DNA of 16,307 nucleotides from Brevundimonas sp. UBA5713 (GTDB lineage Bacteria > Pseudomonadota > Alphaproteobacteria > Caulobacterales > Caulobacteraceae). A program made the position numbers and the translations under genes. This document shows positions 14,112-16,307 of the stretch, one piece after another. How positions within the stretch are numbered: position 1 is the stretch's first letter; every line of letters starts with the position of its first letter. Below the pieces are notes generated by a model. It did not search any database and had not been told where the DNA came from. It saw only the letters and a list, made by a program, of their open reading frames with translations. The DNA lies in contig NZ_DIGV01000044.1 in NCBI RefSeq assembly GCF_002419815.1, forward strand, positions 1 to 16,307, written 5' to 3'.

Positions 14112-15488
14112 ATGCTCAAAGATCCCTTCCAGCGCCTCAATCTCGATCGCGAAGTGCTGACCGTCAGTCAGCTCAACGGTCGCGCCCGCCTGTTGCTCGA
14201 GGACGTGTTCGCCCAGGTCTGGGTCGAAGGCGAGATTTCCAACCTCGCCCGTCCCGCCTCCGGCCACGTCTATTTCACCCTCAAGGACAGGAACGCCCAG
14301 GTGCGCTGCGCCCTGTTCCGCCAGAATGCCGCGCGCATCCGTCAGGTACTGCGCGACGGCCTGGCGGTGCGGGTGCGTGGCAAGGTCTCGCTGTTCGAAG
14401 GCCGTGGCGACTATCAGCTGATTCTCGACATGCTGGAGCCGGCCGGCGACGGCGCACTGCGCCTGGCCTTCGAAGCGCTGAAGGAAAAGCTCGCCGCCGA
14501 AGGCCTGTTCTCCGCCGAGCGCAAGGCCGCCCTGCCCGCTCATCCGCGGCGCATCGGCATCGTCAGCTCACCGACCGGCGCAGTGATCCGCGACATCATC
14601 TCGGTGTTTCGCCGCCGCGCACCGCAGGTGGAGCTGACGCTGATCCCCACCGCCGTACAGGGCCGCGAAGCCACTGGGCAGATCGTCCGTGCGCTGCAGC
14701 TGGCGGACGCCCAGGGCTTCGACGCCCTGATCCTCGCCCGCGGCGGCGGCTCGCTGGAAGATCTCTGGTGCTTCAACGAGGAAGCCGTGGCGCGTGCGGT
14801 GGATGCCTGCGTCACGCCGATCGTCTGCGCGGTTGGCCATGAGACCGATGTGTCCATCGCCGACTTCGTCGCCGATGTGCGCGCCCCGACGCCGTCCGCG
14901 GCGGCAGAGCTGCTTGCGCCTAGCAGTGCCGATCTGCAGCAGCGGCTAAACGGCCTGCAGCAACGTCTGGTACTGCGCATGCGTGACCGCCTGCACCGCG
15001 ACGCCATGCGCCTGGATGGCCTGACCCGCCGCCTGCGCCATCCCGGCGAACGTCTGCAGCAGCAGGCCCAGCGTATCGATGACCTGGAGCAGCGCCTGCT
15101 GCGTGCCCTGGACCGCCGCCTGTGCAGTGGCCAGGAGCGCCTGGCCCGACTGGAAACACGCCTGGCCGCGCAGCATCCGGGGCGCACGCTGAATCTGCTG
15201 CGCCAGCGCCTCGACCATCTGTCCTCGCGCCTGCCGCGGGCGATGCAGGCCAATATTAAAGGCCGCCGCCAGCAGCTGCAGGGCCTGGCCCAGACGCTCA
15301 ACGTGGTCAGCCCGCTGGCCACGCTCAGCCGCGGCTACAGCATCCTGCTCGACGACCGCGGCCAAGCGATCCGCAGCGCCAGCCAGACGCAACCCGGCCA
15401 GCGCCTCAAGGCCAGGCTCGGCGACGGCGAGCTCGACGTACGCGTGGAGGACAATCATCTGCAACCGGTCACCCTGCCGCTGCTCTAA
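14112..15488 (+). CDS. xseA: Exodeoxyribonuclease VII large subunit
   Basis: A 458-residue subunit (E. coli 456) of the single-strand-specific, metal-independent exonuclease VII, which acts with several XseB copies in DNA repair. An N-terminal OB-fold (about 17-110: SNLARPASGHVYFTLKD) is followed by the catalytic domain with GIVSSPTGAVIRDI (149-162), ILARGGGSLEDLWCFNEE (207-224) and VGHETDVSIADFVAD (241-255). A long coiled-coil region rich in Leu, Arg and Gln (about 270-395) docks XseB. The ending LSRGYSILLDDRGQ (about 405-420) is typical. The start at 14112 gives the family N-terminus MLKDPFQRLN. The longer reading from 13980 overlaps the divergent gene's start and has no family similarity. 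No ribosome site precedes the ATG. Confidence 0.97.
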   Translation: MLKDPFQRLNLDREVLTVSQLNGRARLLLEDVFAQVWVEGEISNLARPASGHVYFTLKDRNAQVRCALFRQNAARIRQVLRDGLAVRVRGKVSLFEGRGDYQLILDMLEPAGDGALRLAFEALKEKLAAEGLFSAERKAALPAHPRRIGIVSSPTGAVIRDIISVFRRRAPQVELTLIPTAVQGREATGQIVRALQLADAQGFDALILARGGGSLEDLWCFNEEAVARAVDACVTPIVCAVGHETDVSIADFVADVRAPTPSAAAELLAPSSADLQQRLNGLQQRLVLRMRDRLHRDAMRLDGLTRRLRHPGERLQQQAQRIDDLEQRLLRALDRRLCSGQERLARLETRLAAQHPGRTLNLLRQRLDHLSSRLPRAMQANIKGRRQQLQGLAQTLNVVSPLATLSRGYSILLDDRGQAIRSASQTQPGQRLKARLGDGELDVRVEDNHLQPVTLPLL

Positions 15489-15490
15489 GC

Positions 15491-15520
15491 AAGGGCAATC
15501 TCCTGACATTCTTGGCCCTT
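15491..15520 (+). terminator. Weak candidate terminator after xseA
   Basis: AAGGGCAA (15491-15498) pairs with TT(G)GCCCTT (15512-15520) across one bulged G and is followed by TCTCTT. It starts two bases after the xseA stop. The T-tract is poor, so termination may be partial and the M23 gene may be partly co-transcribed. Confidence 0.35.
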
Positions 15521-15543
15521 TCTCTTGCCGGAGGTTTACGCGA

Positions 15544-15574
15544 GGATGGGCCGTTTCCTGCAACGGACCCATCC
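15544..15574 (+). promoter_or_regulatory. Hairpin abutting the M23 peptidase start codon
   Basis: GGATGGGCCGTT (15544-15555) is the complement of AACGG (15562-15566) plus CCCATCC (15568-15574), with one bulged A and a 6-base loop. The 12-pair stem ends directly at the ATG (15575) and contains the only purine-rich bases (ACGGA) that could serve as its ribosome site, so it could limit initiation. Confidence 0.6.
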
Positions 15575-16307
15575 ATGTCTCGCGTCTTCGCCCTGCTGTT
15601 CGCCCTCTCCCTCGCATTGCCTGCCCACGCCGAAGGCTTCATCACCCGCCTGCTGAACAAACCGGTGCCCGGCGGCGTCGCCGTGATCGAACTCGGCAAC
15701 GGCCCCAGCGCACCGCAGGCCCGCTATCAGGGCAAGCCGACCCTGGTGGTGCGCGAGGATGGCGAGCGCTGGATCGCCATCGTCGGCATCCCGCTGTCGG
15801 CAAAGGCCGGCCCCCAGCAGCTGGAGGTCGATGGCCGCAGCACCAGCTTCCAGGTTGGCAACCGCGACTATCGCGCGCAGCACATCACCCTGAAGAACCA
15901 GCGTCAGGTCAACCCGAACCCCGCAGACCTCAAGCGCATCGAGCGTGAACTGGATGAGCAGAACCGCGCCTACCGGCAGTTCAGCACCCGCCAGCCGAGC
16001 AATCTGTTGTTCGACCGCCCGGTGGACGGCCCGCTGTCCTCGCCGTTCGGCCTGCGCCGTTTCTTCAACGGCGAGGAGCGCAACCCGCACTCGGGCCTGG
16101 ATTTCGCCGCCAAGACCGGCACCCCGATCAAGGCGCCGGCGGCCGGCCAGGTCATACTCACCGGCGACTATTTCTTCAACGGCAAGACCGTGTTCGTCGA
16201 CCACGGTCAGGGGCTGATCAGCATGTTCTGTCACCTGTCCGAAATCGGCGTGAAGGTCGGCGATCAGCTGGCGCGCGGCCAGGTTCTCGGCAAGGTCGGC
16301 GCGACCG
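15575..16307 (+). CDS. M23 family metallopeptidase, exported (3' end beyond the window)
   Basis: At least 244 residues of a periplasmic zinc endopeptidase of the LytM/M23 family, which cut peptide bonds in peptidoglycan. A signal peptide (MSRVFALLFALSLALPAHA, cleavage after residue 19) is followed by an N-terminal beta domain (about 21-110, TRLLNKPVPGGVAVIELG) and a charged linker helix (116-137). The peptidase domain starts near 148 with RPVDGPLSSPFGLRRF. The zinc ligands H172 and D176 (NPHSGLDFA) and the conserved H220 (MFCHLS) are present, so the protein looks active rather than of the degenerate EnvC/NlpD type. The final HxH motif should lie just beyond base 16307. The ATG at 15575 is set by the signal peptide; an ATG at 15546 with a better GGAGG site is out of frame. 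It lies 86 bases downstream of xseA on the same strand. Confidence 0.9.
   Translation, partial: MSRVFALLFALSLALPAHAEGFITRLLNKPVPGGVAVIELGNGPSAPQARYQGKPTLVVREDGERWIAIVGIPLSAKAGPQQLEVDGRSTSFQVGNRDYRAQHITLKNQRQVNPNPADLKRIERELDEQNRAYRQFSTRQPSNLLFDRPVDGPLSSPFGLRRFFNGEERNPHSGLDFAAKTGTPIKAPAAGQVILTGDYFFNGKTVFVDHGQGLISMFCHLSEIGVKVGDQLARGQVLGKVGAT

Noticed and set aside
1..16307. CRISPR arrays, tRNA or rRNA genes, insertion sequences, integrases
   Set aside because: No spaced repeats, RNA gene signatures or transposase/integrase motifs were seen on either strand.

Overview
The window looks like chromosomal DNA from a GC-rich gammaproteobacterium of the Pseudomonas lineage, probably the P. stutzeri/P. 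mendocina side, though the species is an inference. The reasons are the codon use and the gene blocks present: argF followed by a solo ABC ATPase; tadA next to a multicopper oxidase; and guaA-guaB divergent from xseA. From memory these match P. aeruginosa blocks (PA3537-PA3538; PA3767-PA3768-guaA-guaB; xseA further on). All assignments come from reading the translations; no database search was run.

Layout. Bases 1-1673 (+): the 3' part of argF (ornithine carbamoyltransferase) and an FbpC-type ABC ATPase coupled to it through an ATGA overlap. Bases 1670-3542 (-): a Tat-exported multicopper oxidase followed after a short gap by tadA, whose stop codon overlaps that of the ATPase. Bases 3719-4639 (-): a LysR-family regulator resembling the OccR/NocR opine-catabolism regulators. 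Bases 4847-10056 (+): six tightly packed genes divergent from the regulator, encoding a periplasmic amino-acid-type binding protein, two HisM/HisQ-type permeases, an argininosuccinate-lyase-superfamily enzyme and two different but complete polar-amino-acid ATPases. A strong palindromic terminator at 10084-10105 separates this operon from convergent guaA. Bases 10137-13303 (-): guaA and guaB, with a large hairpin between them and a clear sigma70 promoter before guaB. Bases 13430-13981 (-): a conserved zinc-ribbon protein of unknown function. Bases 14112-15488 (+): xseA. From 15575 to the end: an exported M23 metallopeptidase cut off by the window edge.

The most interesting part is 3719-10056. 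It reads as a self-contained uptake-and-cleavage module sitting between the multicopper oxidase and guaA, which I recall as neighbours in P. aeruginosa. The lyase keeps the fumarate-forming catalytic core of its superfamily, but the residues that true argininosuccinate lyases use around the guanidino half of the substrate are replaced. It also has an altered HTxRSRNDQ segment and a charged C-terminal extension. My working hypothesis is that the operon imports an N-substituted aspartate (an opine-like or aminopolycarboxylate compound, compare EDDS lyase) and splits it into fumarate and an amine under control of the LysR protein. A LysR-type T-N11-A palindrome lies about 64 bases before the predicted start of the operon transcript.

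The rest is housekeeping: arginine and GMP synthesis, wobble-inosine formation in tRNA, exonuclease VII and cell-wall turnover. There are some unusual expression signals: a hairpin abutting the M23 start codon, a possibly leaderless xseA, and the guaB-guaA hairpin. I saw no tRNA, rRNA, CRISPR array, insertion sequence or integrase, and no gene-free stretch longer than about 210 bases.
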